Assembly: GCF_907163135.1 (NCBI RefSeq) | Contig: NZ_CAJQUA010000001.1 | Coordinates: 2,247,001-2,311,000, forward strand | Length of the DNA: 64,000 nucleotides | Direction: 5' to 3' | DNA from: Brachymonas denitrificans | GTDB lineage: Bacteria > Pseudomonadota > Gammaproteobacteria > Burkholderiales > Burkholderiaceae_C | In this document: one piece after another, positions 51,745 through 59,893 of the stretch | Numbering within the stretch: the stretch's first letter is position 1 | Layout of the letters: each line of letters begins with the position of its first letter | Position numbers and translations under genes: made by a program | Notes under the pieces: model-generated | The model's database searches: none | Told to the model about the DNA's origin: nothing | What the model saw: only the letters and a program-made list of their open reading frames with translations

Positions 51745-52263
51745 TCAGCCCACGCCCAGCGCGTTCTTCAGCGCATCCAGCAGCTTGCGCTCGCCTTCGC
51801 TGAACTGCTCGCCGCCAAAGCCGAGAAAACCGCCTTCGCTCGAGGCCATGGCCACCTTTTCGGCCGCGCCCAGCACCCACTGGCGGTATTCGGCTGCCAC
51901 GGCCGGATCCAGCGTCATCAGCAGGTTGTTGGCTTCGCTGGCATCGGCCACCGCCATGTCGACCAGCTTTTCCTGCGAGTTGACCTGCTTTTCGCGGATG
52001 CGGTTCTGCATCCAGTCGCGCGTGGCACGCATTTCGGCAATCTCGGCACTGCGGTCGACGGCCTGCGGATCGGGCAGGATGGAGCGGATCAGTTCGTTGT
52101 TCGGATACAGGCGCATGCCTTCGAGCAGGGCCTTGCTGTTGGTGAACATTTCCTTGCCGGTACCGAAAAGTCCGCTATTGCCGGCAAACGCCATGGCAGA
52201 GCCGATGGTGTGGGGCAGGGAGGCCAGCAGTTGCTGCTGTTCGGGGGTGAGGGCGAGGGCCAT
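51745..52263 (-). CDS. Hypothetical protein, helical
   Basis: 172 residues from MALALTPEQQQLLASLPHT. No signal or membrane segment; predicted all-helical with a Gly-rich loop FLGFGGEQFSEGERKLLDALKNAL at the C-terminus. I do not recognise the family. The upstream in-frame extension to 52326 runs into the inverted-repeat element, so I exclude it. Confidence 0.6.
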   Translation of the reverse strand: MALALTPEQQQLLASLPHTIGSAMAFAGNSGLFGTGKEMFTNSKALLEGMRLYPNNELIRSILPDPQAVDRSAEIAEMRATRDWMQNRIREKQVNSQEKLVDMAVADASEANNLLMTLDPAVAAEYRQWVLGAAEKVAMASSEGGFLGFGGEQFSEGERKLLDALKNALGVG

Positions 52264-52309
52264 GGCCGCATCCTTTATGCTTGTGATGTCCGTATGGGGG
52301 TGCACACGA

Positions 52310-52461
52310 AAATCCTGGCAGAACACCTTGCAGCACGCATCCTTTGTCAGAGCGGTGAATGTCCCGGGCTGGCCCGCGCGAGGCTGGCCAGTGGCGGTAC
52401 ATTCTTGTCACATCCATCTCGCAGTAAGGCGCGAAGTCTGCAAGGTGTTTTGCCAGGATTT
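52310..52461. repeat. Inverted-repeat element, about 150 bp
   Basis: Arms 52310-52333 and 52438-52461 are 24 bp inverted copies with one mismatch (AAATCCTGGCA...CCTTGCAG). Between them further imperfect symmetry is visible around GAATGT (52357-52362 and its complement near 52400-52405). Its shape suggests a MITE- or REP-like non-autonomous element; no transposase is present. Intergenic region 52264-52560. Confidence 0.8.
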
Positions 52462-52560
52462 GCAGGTACGGTTCCACTGTAGGCAGATAGCGGAGGTAGC
52501 AGTGTAAGAAAAAACCCCAAGCATCTGCCAGTCAGTGGGATTCAAGGAGGCGTATGCTTT

Positions 52561-53247
52561 ATGCTGCCCTGCATGACATCTTTTGCTGTATCTATAGCTG
52601 ATCCACGCCTGCCAGCGCTACGTCTGGCTGCCTTGCTGATGCTCGTGATCCTGGCCGTCTCCGGCTGGATGGCCGGCGACAAGCCCACCTGGCTGCTGGA
52701 AACCCTGCCGGTCATGATTGCCGTGCCGCTGCTCGCCTTCACGCACCGGCGCTATCCGCTGACCACGCTGCTCTACGTGCTGGCCTTTCTGCACTGCCTG
52801 GTGCTGATCTATGGCGGCATCTACACCTATGCCGAAACGCCGTTCGGCTTCTGGCTGCGCGACTGGCTGGGCACGGTGCGCAATCCCTATGACAAGATCG
52901 GCCACTTCATGCAGGGTTTTGTGCCGGCAGTGGCAGCGCGCGAGATCCTGCTGCGCGGCCGGCACGTGCGCGGTCCGCGCATGCTGGCCTTTCTGGTGCT
53001 GTGCGTGGTGATGGCGATCAGCGCCTGCTACGAGCTGATCGAGTGGGGCGTGGCCCTGCTGTCGGACCAGGCCGCCGATGCCTTCCTCGGCACCCAGGGC
53101 GATCCGTGGGACACGCAATCCGACATGGGCTTTGCGCTGCTCGGAGGCATTGCGGCGCTGACGCTGCTGCCCGGCGTGCATGACCGGCAGCTGCAGCGCT
53201 TGCCGACTGTTACCGCTGCTGCAGCCCCGGCGCAGCAGGGGCGCTGA
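52561..53247 (+). CDS. DUF2238/YjdF-type inner-membrane protein
   Basis: 228 residues with about six membrane helices. Contains YDKIGHFMQGFVPAVAAREIL and SACYELIEWGVALL, the core of the YjdF/DUF2238 family, plus DPWDTQSDMGFALLGG. Function unknown. AGGAGG lies about 10 nt before the ATG at 52561; a second in-frame ATG at 52573 is also possible. Confidence 0.88.
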   Translation: MLPCMTSFAVSIADPRLPALRLAALLMLVILAVSGWMAGDKPTWLLETLPVMIAVPLLAFTHRRYPLTTLLYVLAFLHCLVLIYGGIYTYAETPFGFWLRDWLGTVRNPYDKIGHFMQGFVPAVAAREILLRGRHVRGPRMLAFLVLCVVMAISACYELIEWGVALLSDQAADAFLGTQGDPWDTQSDMGFALLGGIAALTLLPGVHDRQLQRLPTVTAAAAPAQQGR

Positions 53248-53305
53248 TCCTGGTTTACAGTGGGCATGTAGTCATCCATTCACCAAGCAGACAAGGAGAG
53301 AACCA

Positions 53306-53608
53306 ATGTCCAGTGTGGGCTATCACGAACCGGTCAATGAACTGAGCAACGAGACGCGCGACATGCACCGCGCCATCGTCTCGCTGATGGAAGAACTCGA
53401 AGCGGTCGACTGGTACAACCAGCGCGCCGATGCCTGCCAGGACGAGCAGCTGCGCAAGGTGCTGGAGCACAACCGCGACGAGGAGAAGGAACACGCCGCG
53501 ATGACGCTGGAATGGATCCGCCGCAAGGATCCGACTTTCTCGAAATACCTGAAGGAGTTCCTGTTCACCGACGGCCCGCTGGTCGACATGGAGAACCACC
53601 AGCACTGA
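53306..53608 (+). CDS. Encapsulated-ferritin-type protein (EncFtn family) without shell gene
   Basis: 100 residues, two long helices. METAL site pattern: MEELEAVDWYNQRADAC (E30) and HNRDEEKEHAAMTLEWIRR (E60, H63), corresponding to E32, E62 and H65 of Rhodospirillum rubrum EncFtn. It is very close to that family over its length. The C-terminus ends LVDMENHQH and lacks the usual encapsulin-targeting tail, and no encapsulin shell gene lies near. Likely an iron-oxidising ferritin-like annulus acting in the cytosol. RBS AAGGAGAG. Confidence 0.88.
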   Translation: MSSVGYHEPVNELSNETRDMHRAIVSLMEELEAVDWYNQRADACQDEQLRKVLEHNRDEEKEHAAMTLEWIRRKDPTFSKYLKEFLFTDGPLVDMENHQH

Positions 53609-53634
53609 GCGCCGCTGGCAGCGCCTCAAGGCAC

Positions 53635-53662
53635 AACGGGTCCGTTCAAGCGGACCCGTTTT
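53635..53662. terminator. Bidirectional terminator after the EncFtn gene
   Basis: AACGGGTCCG-TTCAAG-CGGACCCGTT followed by TT, a 10 bp perfect stem. Lies between convergent genes. Confidence 0.85.
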
Positions 53663-53692
53663 GCGTTGGCTTCAGCCTGCGCGGCTGCGCTT

Positions 53693-53914
53693 TCAGAGAA
53701 TCCGGTTCTTCTCGATGATGTACTCGATCAGCAGCTTGGCCAGGAAGCCGGTCATGCCCAGGCCGAGTGCCAGGAACAGCCAGAAGGTGCCGGTCTTGCC
53801 TGCCTTGGATTTCCACGCCAGGTTGGCGATGATGAAGATCATGTAGAGCATGAAGGCACCAATGCCGAAGGTCATGCCGAACTGGGTGATCTGTTCTTCC
53901 GTGAAACCAAACAT
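53693..53914 (-). CDS. DUF2788-like small membrane protein
   Basis: 73 residues from MFGFTEEQITQFGMTFGIG, with two membrane helices (about 11-33 and 42-65) and the end AKLLIEYIIEKNRIL. Typical small protein of Betaproteobacteria (DUF2788-like); function unknown. The frame upstream to 54049 is Pro/Arg-rich and has no family resemblance, so the short start is used. Confidence 0.75.
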   Translation of the reverse strand: MFGFTEEQITQFGMTFGIGAFMLYMIFIIANLAWKSKAGKTGTFWLFLALGLGMTGFLAKLLIEYIIEKNRIL

Positions 53915-54055
53915 GGGGGCGTGTTCCGTAGTGTGCGTGCGTTGCGGGCCGATTTCCGCAATGGGGATAGCTGCAAGCATAGCGGCATTTTCGGGCCACG
54001 CGGGCAGCTTGCGACCAAGTCCTACAGGGCGGGCGGGCATCGCCCGCAAACGTCA

Positions 54056-54079
54056 AAAGGCCCGCGCATGCGGGCCTTT
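54056..54079 (-). terminator. Terminator after the Spy-like gene
   Basis: Stem AAAGGCCCGC-GCAT-GCGGGCCTTT; on the minus strand the 3' arm is followed by a T-run (TTTT), placing it about 40 bp after the stop at 54118. Confidence 0.85.
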
Positions 54080-54117
54080 GGGGGCGACTTCCGCACTGGA
54101 AGCCGTTGCGCCGAAGA

Positions 54118-54555
54118 TTACTTCTTCTTCGGGGCAGCGCGCGGGGCCTGCACCGGCTGGGAAGTCATTTCGTCGAACATCTTCTTCTGGGCGTCGTCCA
54201 GCTTGTTGTACAGGCCCAGGGAAGCGTCGTAACGCTTGTTCAGGAAGGCATTTTCTTCAGCGCGCAGGCTCTTCAGGAACTCGATGCGCTGGGGCGTCTT
54301 CATGTTGTTGAACTCGGCAGCGCTCGGGTTGCGGCTGGGGTTGAAGTTCTGCGTGTAGGCGGCCACGAAGCCGTTCCAGGCCGCTTCCTGACCGGCGTTG
54401 ATCTTCAGCACGTTCTTCAGCTGGGCAATCTGGTTCTGGGCGTTGGCTGCAGCGTTGGCGGGGGCCTTCTGGGCCATGGCAACACCGCTGGTACCCAGCA
54501 CGCCCATCATGGCGGCTGCGATCAGGGGCTTGGCAAAAGTCTTCGTAAAGGTCAT
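54118..54555 (-). CDS. Spy/CpxP-like periplasmic LTxxQ protein
   Basis: 145 residues. Signal peptide of about 28 residues (LIAAAMMGVLGTSGVAMA then Q). The mature part has PQRIEFLKSLRAEENAFLNKRYD and a Lys-rich tail, resembling the LTxxQ motif proteins Spy and CpxP, which act as periplasmic chaperones or stress sensors. The identification is by general layout, not a full motif match. Starts 150 bp from the MerR-type gene end. Confidence 0.7.
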   Translation of the reverse strand: MTFTKTFAKPLIAAAMMGVLGTSGVAMAQKAPANAAANAQNQIAQLKNVLKINAGQEAAWNGFVAAYTQNFNPSRNPSAAEFNNMKTPQRIEFLKSLRAEENAFLNKRYDASLGLYNKLDDAQKKMFDEMTSQPVQAPRAAPKKK

Positions 54556-54705
54556 GGTCTTCCTTGCAAAAGAAAAGGTTCACTGCGGCGAACCACCGTG
54601 GCTACGCCGAATATGCACAGTATGCCCACAACAGCGCCGCTACCATCGGCGCTGCGTGTGGATTTGTAAGCAATCAGGCTGATATTAGCATCCTGCGCGG
54701 GATGG

Positions 54706-55215
54706 TTACACATTCCGCAAGCTTGATGTCATGCCGCAACAGCCGTGCGTGGGCGATTTGGGCGGCGGCGCCGCCTTGCCCGAAATGCTGTCGGTGATGG
54801 GACAGCCCTCCTCGAGCGTGCCGCAGTCGCGCGTCAGGTCGAGCAAGGCCTGCTTCATGAACTGGATCTCCCGGATGCGGCAATCGAGCAGCTCGATATG
54901 CTTGTCGGCCAGCTCCTTGGCGGCCGCGCAATGGTCGCCGCCGGCGCGCCACATCTTGAGCAGCTTCTCGATGTCGTCCAGGCTGAAATCGACCGAACGG
55001 CAATGCTGGATGAAGCGCAGCGTCTGCACATCGTCGAGCGAGTAGAGGCGGTAGCCGCCGCCACTGCGCTGGATTTCGCCGAGCAGGCCCTGGGCCTCGT
55101 AGTGGCGCACCATCTTGGGCGTCAGGCCGGACAGGCGCGACGCAATGCCGACGTTCACCGGCCATTCTTCCACGCCCGTGGTATCGACCGGTTCGGGATG
55201 CAGCAGGTCAATCAT
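54706..55215 (-). CDS. MerR-family metal-responsive regulator of the copper cluster
   Basis: 169 residues. Winged helix-turn-helix at about 20-70 (VNVGIASRLSGLTPKMVRHYEAQGLL), dimer helix, then a metal-binding end. Metal cysteines: C96 (in GGDHCAAAKE), C131 and C138 (DCGTLEEGC). Classical CueR has no Cys at the C96-equivalent and has C-x7-C; here it is C-x6-C with an added cysteine as in ZntR/CadR-type sensors. Copper is implied by the neighbours copZ and copA. It overlaps copZ by 8 bp. Confidence 0.9.
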   Translation of the reverse strand: MIDLLHPEPVDTTGVEEWPVNVGIASRLSGLTPKMVRHYEAQGLLGEIQRSGGGYRLYSLDDVQTLRFIQHCRSVDFSLDDIEKLLKMWRAGGDHCAAAKELADKHIELLDCRIREIQFMKQALLDLTRDCGTLEEGCPITDSISGKAAPPPKSPTHGCCGMTSSLRNV

Positions 55216-55426
55216 GGCAGCTGTCCTCCACCTGGTAGCCTTCCTCGCGGATCGCCTCGCAGACGCTTGCGGCATCCGCCACGGTCTGTACCTGCACCAG
55301 ATTGGCCTCGCGGTCGATGCTGACTTCGGCACCGCCATCCACTTGCCGGATGGCGCGGGTGACGGCCTTTTCGCAATGACCGCAAGTCATTCCCTTGACG
55401 GTTAGACGGTAGGTGTGGGTAGTCAT
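55208..55426 (-). CDS. copZ: Copper chaperone CopZ-like (HMA domain)
   Basis: 72 residues, ferredoxin-like HMA fold. Starts MTTHTYRLTVKGMTCGHCEKAVTRAIR, with the metal motif GMTCGHC. Cytosolic Cu(I) carrier that hands copper to the P-type ATPase. It is transcribed away from copA and runs into the MerR gene. Ends ...EDSCHD. Confidence 0.9.
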   Translation of the reverse strand: MTTHTYRLTVKGMTCGHCEKAVTRAIRQVDGGAEVSIDREANLVQVQTVADAASVCEAIREEGYQVEDSCHD

Positions 55427-55526
55427 GGGCGTACTCCTGGAAAAAAAGCGGATCGCGTTTTGCCGCTATCCTGCATTGCATCCCTTGCGCAAGCCCTTGA
55501 CGGGCGTGGTGTCTTGCGTTTCAGGG

Positions 55527-55557
55527 TAAACCTTATCACGGTGACAAGGTTTATGCT
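55527..55557 (+). promoter_or_regulatory. MerR-type promoter and operator of copA
   Basis: AAACCTT (55528-55534) and AAGGTTT (55546-55552) form a palindrome around ATCACGGTGAC. TAAACC (-35, 55527-55532), 19 bp spacer and TATGCT (-10, 55552-55557) give the over-long spacer that MerR-type regulators need to twist open. It lies 31 bp before the copA ATG. Confidence 0.82.
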
Positions 55558-55588
55558 TTCGCCATTATGCGGCAAATTTGAAAACAAC

Positions 55589-57940
55589 ATGAATTTTTCT
55601 GCATCTCTACCTACCGTGGATATCGGAATCGACGGCATGACCTGTGCCTCCTGCGTGGCGCGTGTGGAGCGCGCCCTGCGCAAGGTGGAAGGCGTGCAGG
55701 ATGCCAGCGTCAACCTGGCGACCGAGTCCGCACGAGTGACGCTGGCGCCGGAACTGGCGGCGGACGCTGCCGGCCAGGCCCCGGCCATCCTGCTGCGCGC
55801 CATCCGCAATGCCGGCTACACGCCACGTGCACAAAGCGGCTTGCAGCCGCTCGATAACACCCGCATTTTAGGGGTTCCACGCGACTTTGCGCCGGTGCTG
55901 GCCGGCCTGCTGCTGTGCCTGCCGCTGGTGGCGCCGATGTTTCTGGCGCCCTTCATCGGAGCGGACGCAGCGCACAGCCTGGTGCCGGTGTGGTTGCAAT
56001 TCATCCTTGGCACCATCGTGCAGTTCACACTCGGCCTGCGCTTCTACCGCGGTGCCTGGCATGCGCTGAAGCAGCGCACCGGCAATATGGAACTGCTGGT
56101 GGCCATCGGTACCACGGCGGCCTGGGGGCTGTCGCTGTGGCTGTGGTGGCGGCACGGCCTGTCGGTGGATGACGCGCATCGCGGCATGCACGGAGCGCCC
56201 CATGTGTATTTCGAAAGCGCCGCCGTGGTGATCACGCTGGTGCAGCTGGGCAAGTGGCTGGAAATGCGTGCCCGGCGCCAGACTTCGCAGGCGATTGCCG
56301 CGCTGCAGGCGCTGCGCCCGGACGTGGCGCACTGGCTGTCGCCGCTGGATGGCGAGCAGGATGTACCGGTCTCGGAACTGCTGGTGGGCGACCGCGTGCT
56401 GCTGCGCCCGGGCGAGCGCGTGCCGGCCGATGCCACGGTGGTGGAAGGCAGCAGCCAGATCGACGCCAGCATGCTGACGGGCGAGCCACTGCCGGTGGAC
56501 GTGGGGCCGGGCGACAAGGTGACAGGCGGCACGCTCAACGGCGGCGGGCTGCTGCAGCTGCAGGTGACGGCCACCGCCGGCGAGGGCGTGCTGGCCCACA
56601 TCATCCGCCTGGTGGAAGACGCCCAGGCTGCCAAGCCGCCGATCCAGAAGCTGGTGGACAAGGTGGCGGCGGTATTCGTGCCGGCGGTGCTGGTGGTGGC
56701 GGCGCTGACGCTGGCAGCCTGGCTGCTGGCCGGCCTGCCGACCGAGCAGGCAATTCTGCGTGCCGTGGCCGTGCTGGTGATTGCCTGCCCCTGTGCGCTG
56801 GGCCTGGCCACGCCGGTGGCCATCATGGCCGGGACCGGAGTGGCCGCGAAACATGGCATTCTGATCAAGGACAGCGTGGCGCTGGAACGCGCGCACGAGG
56901 TGCAGGTGGTGGCCTTTGACAAGACCGGCACGCTCACGCAGGGCCAGCCGGTGCTGGCTGCGCTGCTGCCGCTGCAGACGGGCAGCGCGAAGGGACCGGA
57001 TGGCAGCGCTACCGAACACGCTGCCGTCACACCAGCGCTTGCCGCAGCCGCAGCGCTGCAGCAGGGCAGTGAACATCCGCTGGCACTGGCTGTACTGCGC
57101 GCGATGAAGGACAGCCAGGGCGCTGCGCTTGGGAATCCCGCACAGGAGGTGCAGGCGGTAGCCGGCCACGGCATACAGGGCCGGCTGGAAGATGGTGCCC
57201 TCTGGTACCTCGGCAGCCTGCGCTGGATGGAACAGCTGCAGCCCGAAGCAGTCGGCACCGATGCGGGAGAGGATTTCATGCGCCACTGGCTGGCACAGGG
57301 CGCCACGCTGTCGGCGCTGGCACGCCAGCAGCCGGGCGGTCCGATGCAATTGCAGGCCCTGCTGGCTTTTACCGATACGCCCAAGCCCGAAGCGGCCGAG
57401 GCCGTGGGCAAGCTGCACGCGCAAGGCCTGCAAACGGTGCTGATCAGCGGCGACAATCGCGCGGCTGCCGAGGCACTGGCGCGCCGCGTGGGCCTGAAAC
57501 CGGAACAGGGCGAGGTGCAGGCCGAGGTGCTGCCGGCCGACAAGGCCGAGGCCATCCGGCAGTTGCAGCAGGGCAGCGGCGGCATACCGAGCGTGGTGGC
57601 CATGGTGGGGGACGGCATCAACGACGCGCCGGCGCTGGCTGCCGCCGATGTGGGCATGGCCATGGCCAATCCGCAGGGCGGCACCGACGTGGCCCTGCAT
57701 GCCGCCGACGTTACGCTGATGCGCGGCGACGTGCGGCTGGTGGCAGGTGCCATCGCCATCTCGCGCGCCACCGTGCGCAAGATCCGCCAGAATCTGTTCT
57801 GGGCCTTTGCCTACAACGTCATCGGCATCCCGCTGGCCGCCTTCGGCATGCTCAGCCCGATGCTGGCCGGTGCGGCCATGGCGCTCAGTTCCGTTTCGGT
57901 GGTGAGCAATGCGCTGCTGTTGCGGCGCTGGAAGCCCTGA
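55589..57940 (+). CDS. copA: Copper-exporting P-type ATPase
   Basis: 783 residues. One N-terminal HMA domain (GMTCASC at residues 15-21), about eight membrane helices, the ion site CPC in VIACPCALGLATPVA, phosphorylation motif DKTGTLTQG, and ATP hinge GDGINDAPALA. The last helices carry YNVIGIPLAA and MALSSVSVVSNALLL, the Y-N / M-x-x-S-S pattern of Cu(I)-ATPases. Pumps copper out of the cytosol. Start at MNFSASLPTVD; the frame upstream is unlike the family. Divergent from copZ. Confidence 0.96.
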   Translation: MNFSASLPTVDIGIDGMTCASCVARVERALRKVEGVQDASVNLATESARVTLAPELAADAAGQAPAILLRAIRNAGYTPRAQSGLQPLDNTRILGVPRDFAPVLAGLLLCLPLVAPMFLAPFIGADAAHSLVPVWLQFILGTIVQFTLGLRFYRGAWHALKQRTGNMELLVAIGTTAAWGLSLWLWWRHGLSVDDAHRGMHGAPHVYFESAAVVITLVQLGKWLEMRARRQTSQAIAALQALRPDVAHWLSPLDGEQDVPVSELLVGDRVLLRPGERVPADATVVEGSSQIDASMLTGEPLPVDVGPGDKVTGGTLNGGGLLQLQVTATAGEGVLAHIIRLVEDAQAAKPPIQKLVDKVAAVFVPAVLVVAALTLAAWLLAGLPTEQAILRAVAVLVIACPCALGLATPVAIMAGTGVAAKHGILIKDSVALERAHEVQVVAFDKTGTLTQGQPVLAALLPLQTGSAKGPDGSATEHAAVTPALAAAAALQQGSEHPLALAVLRAMKDSQGAALGNPAQEVQAVAGHGIQGRLEDGALWYLGSLRWMEQLQPEAVGTDAGEDFMRHWLAQGATLSALARQQPGGPMQLQALLAFTDTPKPEAAEAVGKLHAQGLQTVLISGDNRAAAEALARRVGLKPEQGEVQAEVLPADKAEAIRQLQQGSGGIPSVVAMVGDGINDAPALAAADVGMAMANPQGGTDVALHAADVTLMRGDVRLVAGAIAISRATVRKIRQNLFWAFAYNVIGIPLAAFGMLSPMLAGAAMALSSVSVVSNALLLRRWKP

Positions 57941-58001
57941 TCCGGGGCCGGGCAGGCCATGCGTTCATCGGAACGATGGCCTGCGCTTCCCGGCGGCAGG
58001 G

Positions 58002-58565
58002 TCAGTGCATCGCATGCGCGGCGGAGGCTGCAGCCTGTCCGGCAGCAGGCGCCGTCGCGCCATGCACGCCGCTCTCATGACTTGAACCGGCCGCCGGCTG
58101 CCAGCCCAGCAGGCCGGGATCCGCCATGCCGGCAATCATGGCCACATGCCCGAGCACCAGGAACAGGGCGATGCAGATGGCCTGCAACCGGCGCTTGGCC
58201 CACACCTCGGCGCCGCGGTTGATCAGGCCGAGTTGCTGCAGCGCCACCACCACCAGCGGCAGCCCCCCCAGCAGATAGCTGCCGACCGCAATCACATCGA
58301 TCGCGGTGCGCCAGGCGTGGGCCTGCGTGATGGGCACCACAGCCTGCGGCAACAACCAGGCAATCACGCCGATGAAATACAGCCCCACAGCAATCCCGAC
58401 GAAACGGTTGAGGGACGCCACTGCCCCGTCCAGCTTGCGCGTGAACAGCAGGTACAGCTCGGTGATGGCCAGGGTTTCGGCCAGGATGACCGGAATGGCC
58501 ATGAAAAGGATCAGGTTCCAGGGCTGGTTGGTGGCCAGCAATTCCATGTAATGCGTCATGTTCAT
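58002..58565 (-). CDS. Hypothetical four-helix membrane protein with His tail
   Basis: 187 residues. Starts MNMTHYMELLATNQPWNLILFMAIPVILAETLAIT; about four membrane helices (about 17-37, 55-75, 88-108, 128-148). The Ala/Gly/His-rich C-terminal tail (SSHESGVHG, AASAAHAMH) is suited to metal binding. A family of unknown function (DUF6803-like) is likely. Its place after copA and before the Cys/His-rich gene suggests a copper link, by context only. Confidence 0.65.
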   Translation of the reverse strand: MNMTHYMELLATNQPWNLILFMAIPVILAETLAITELYLLFTRKLDGAVASLNRFVGIAVGLYFIGVIAWLLPQAVVPITQAHAWRTAIDVIAVGSYLLGGLPLVVVALQQLGLINRGAEVWAKRRLQAICIALFLVLGHVAMIAGMADPGLLGWQPAAGSSHESGVHGATAPAAGQAAASAAHAMH

Positions 58566-58680
58566 GACAAATGACTCCAGAAAAAGTGAGGCAGCCGGCG
58601 GTACGGCCGGATCAGGCCGGCACGGCGGCAGGAAATACGCAGGGAAGCTCCCGCCTGGAAATCAGGCGGGTTTTCCGGAG

Positions 58681-59073
58681 TCAGGCCGCAGGGGGTCGGT
58701 AGGGCACGTCGATATGCCCGGAAAGCCTCAGGTCGCGCACGCGGGCGTGCAGCGTGGCCGGGGCAGCCTCTGCGGGAAGCAGCAGGGGCAGGGTGGCCAG
58801 CACCGGCGGCAGGCAGCAGACATGACCGCCTGCATGATGCGTGCTGCCGGTGCCATGGGACGGGGAACATGGGCGCTGGGAGACCTCGTGGTGGACGCCA
58901 GAAGAGGCGTGCGCACCTGCCTGGTCATTCCGATTGCCGGCATTGGAGCAGGGATCGGGGAGACTGCCTGCGTGTTGCCATGGGGCTGCCGCAACCGTGC
59001 GGTCATGCCCCGCATGCAGCGGCCCGCCCAGCAGCAGGGACAGGCACAACAACATCAGGGTCAGCACACGCAT
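58681..59073 (-). CDS. Secreted His/Cys-rich protein, copper-related by context
   Basis: 130 residues. Signal MRVLTLMLLCLSLLLGGPLHAG. The mature part is rich in His, Cys and Ser: HHEVSQRPCSPSHGTGSTHH and GGHVCCLPP. Layout and place resemble CopL/DUF2946-like copper-linked small proteins with a C-terminal PPR/A end. No certain family assignment. Start is the ATG at 59073; the extension to 59127 lacks support. Confidence 0.6.
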   Translation of the reverse strand: MRVLTLMLLCLSLLLGGPLHAGHDRTVAAAPWQHAGSLPDPCSNAGNRNDQAGAHASSGVHHEVSQRPCSPSHGTGSTHHAGGHVCCLPPVLATLPLLLPAEAAPATLHARVRDLRLSGHIDVPYRPPAA

Positions 59074-59151
59074 GCATCGATTGTAAGGCCGCAGGGGGCA
59101 GGCGGCAGCAGCGCGGCCGCGAGACAACAGAATCGCCGGATCTCACGGCGC

Positions 59152-59793
59152 TCAGGCCGGCGTGTTCAGCACCGGTCGCGCCAGCACGGCGTCTTCCTTC
59201 GCCACGCTGTAGCCGTCGCCGCCCATCTTGCCCAGCGTCCGGTGCTGCGCCAGCGAAATCTCGCCATTGGCCTCGACCGATTCGTGCACGTGGATGGCCA
59301 CCACATCGAGCAGCATCATCGTGCCGCCCATGGGATTGCTGGCCACCGGCAGGATCTGGCGCAGGCGGCATTCGTAGCGCACCGGCGCAATCGCCACGCC
59401 GGGAACGGCCACATGCACGCTCGGCGCGCGCTCGATGCCGGCAGCGTCGAATTCGCTCACGTCCGGCGGATAGTCGCCGGCGCAGGCATTCATCAGTTCC
59501 AGCTGCGCGCTGCTGGCCACGTTGACCACGCATTCGCCGCTCTTTTGCAGATTGGTCAGTGTGTCCTTGTGCGGGCGCTCGGCAGGGCGGTTGGGCGGGT
59601 TCACCTGCGTTACTGCCAGCACCGGCGGCTGCACGCTGGCCACGGTGAAAAAGGAATAGGGCGCCAGGTTGTCCACCCCCTCGGCGCTGCGCGTGCTGAC
59701 CCAGGCAATCGGGCGCGGCACCACGCCGCTGGTGAGCAGACGGTAGACACGGGGCACATCACGCGGGGTATCGGCAAGCAGGTCGACGAGCAT
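59152..59793 (-). CDS. Flavin reductase family protein
   Basis: 213 residues. FMN-binding split barrel: VYRLLTSGVVPRPIAWVST, NLAPYSFFTVASVQPP (flavin site) and LLDVVAIHVHESV. Resembles the DIM6/NTAB flavin reductase-like group, including flavoproteins without known substrate. No signal. Stands alone, diverging from the next MFS gene by 100 bp. Confidence 0.88.
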   Translation of the reverse strand: MLVDLLADTPRDVPRVYRLLTSGVVPRPIAWVSTRSAEGVDNLAPYSFFTVASVQPPVLAVTQVNPPNRPAERPHKDTLTNLQKSGECVVNVASSAQLELMNACAGDYPPDVSEFDAAGIERAPSVHVAVPGVAIAPVRYECRLRQILPVASNPMGGTMMLLDVVAIHVHESVEANGEISLAQHRTLGKMGGDGYSVAKEDAVLARPVLNTPA

Positions 59794-59893
59794 GGCAGGT
59801 CCTTGAATCGGAAATCAATCTACCGGTCAATATAGCATCAGGGCTTACCCTGAATGCCGCGGATGCGGGCGAACGCCGTGCTAACGTAGCCGG

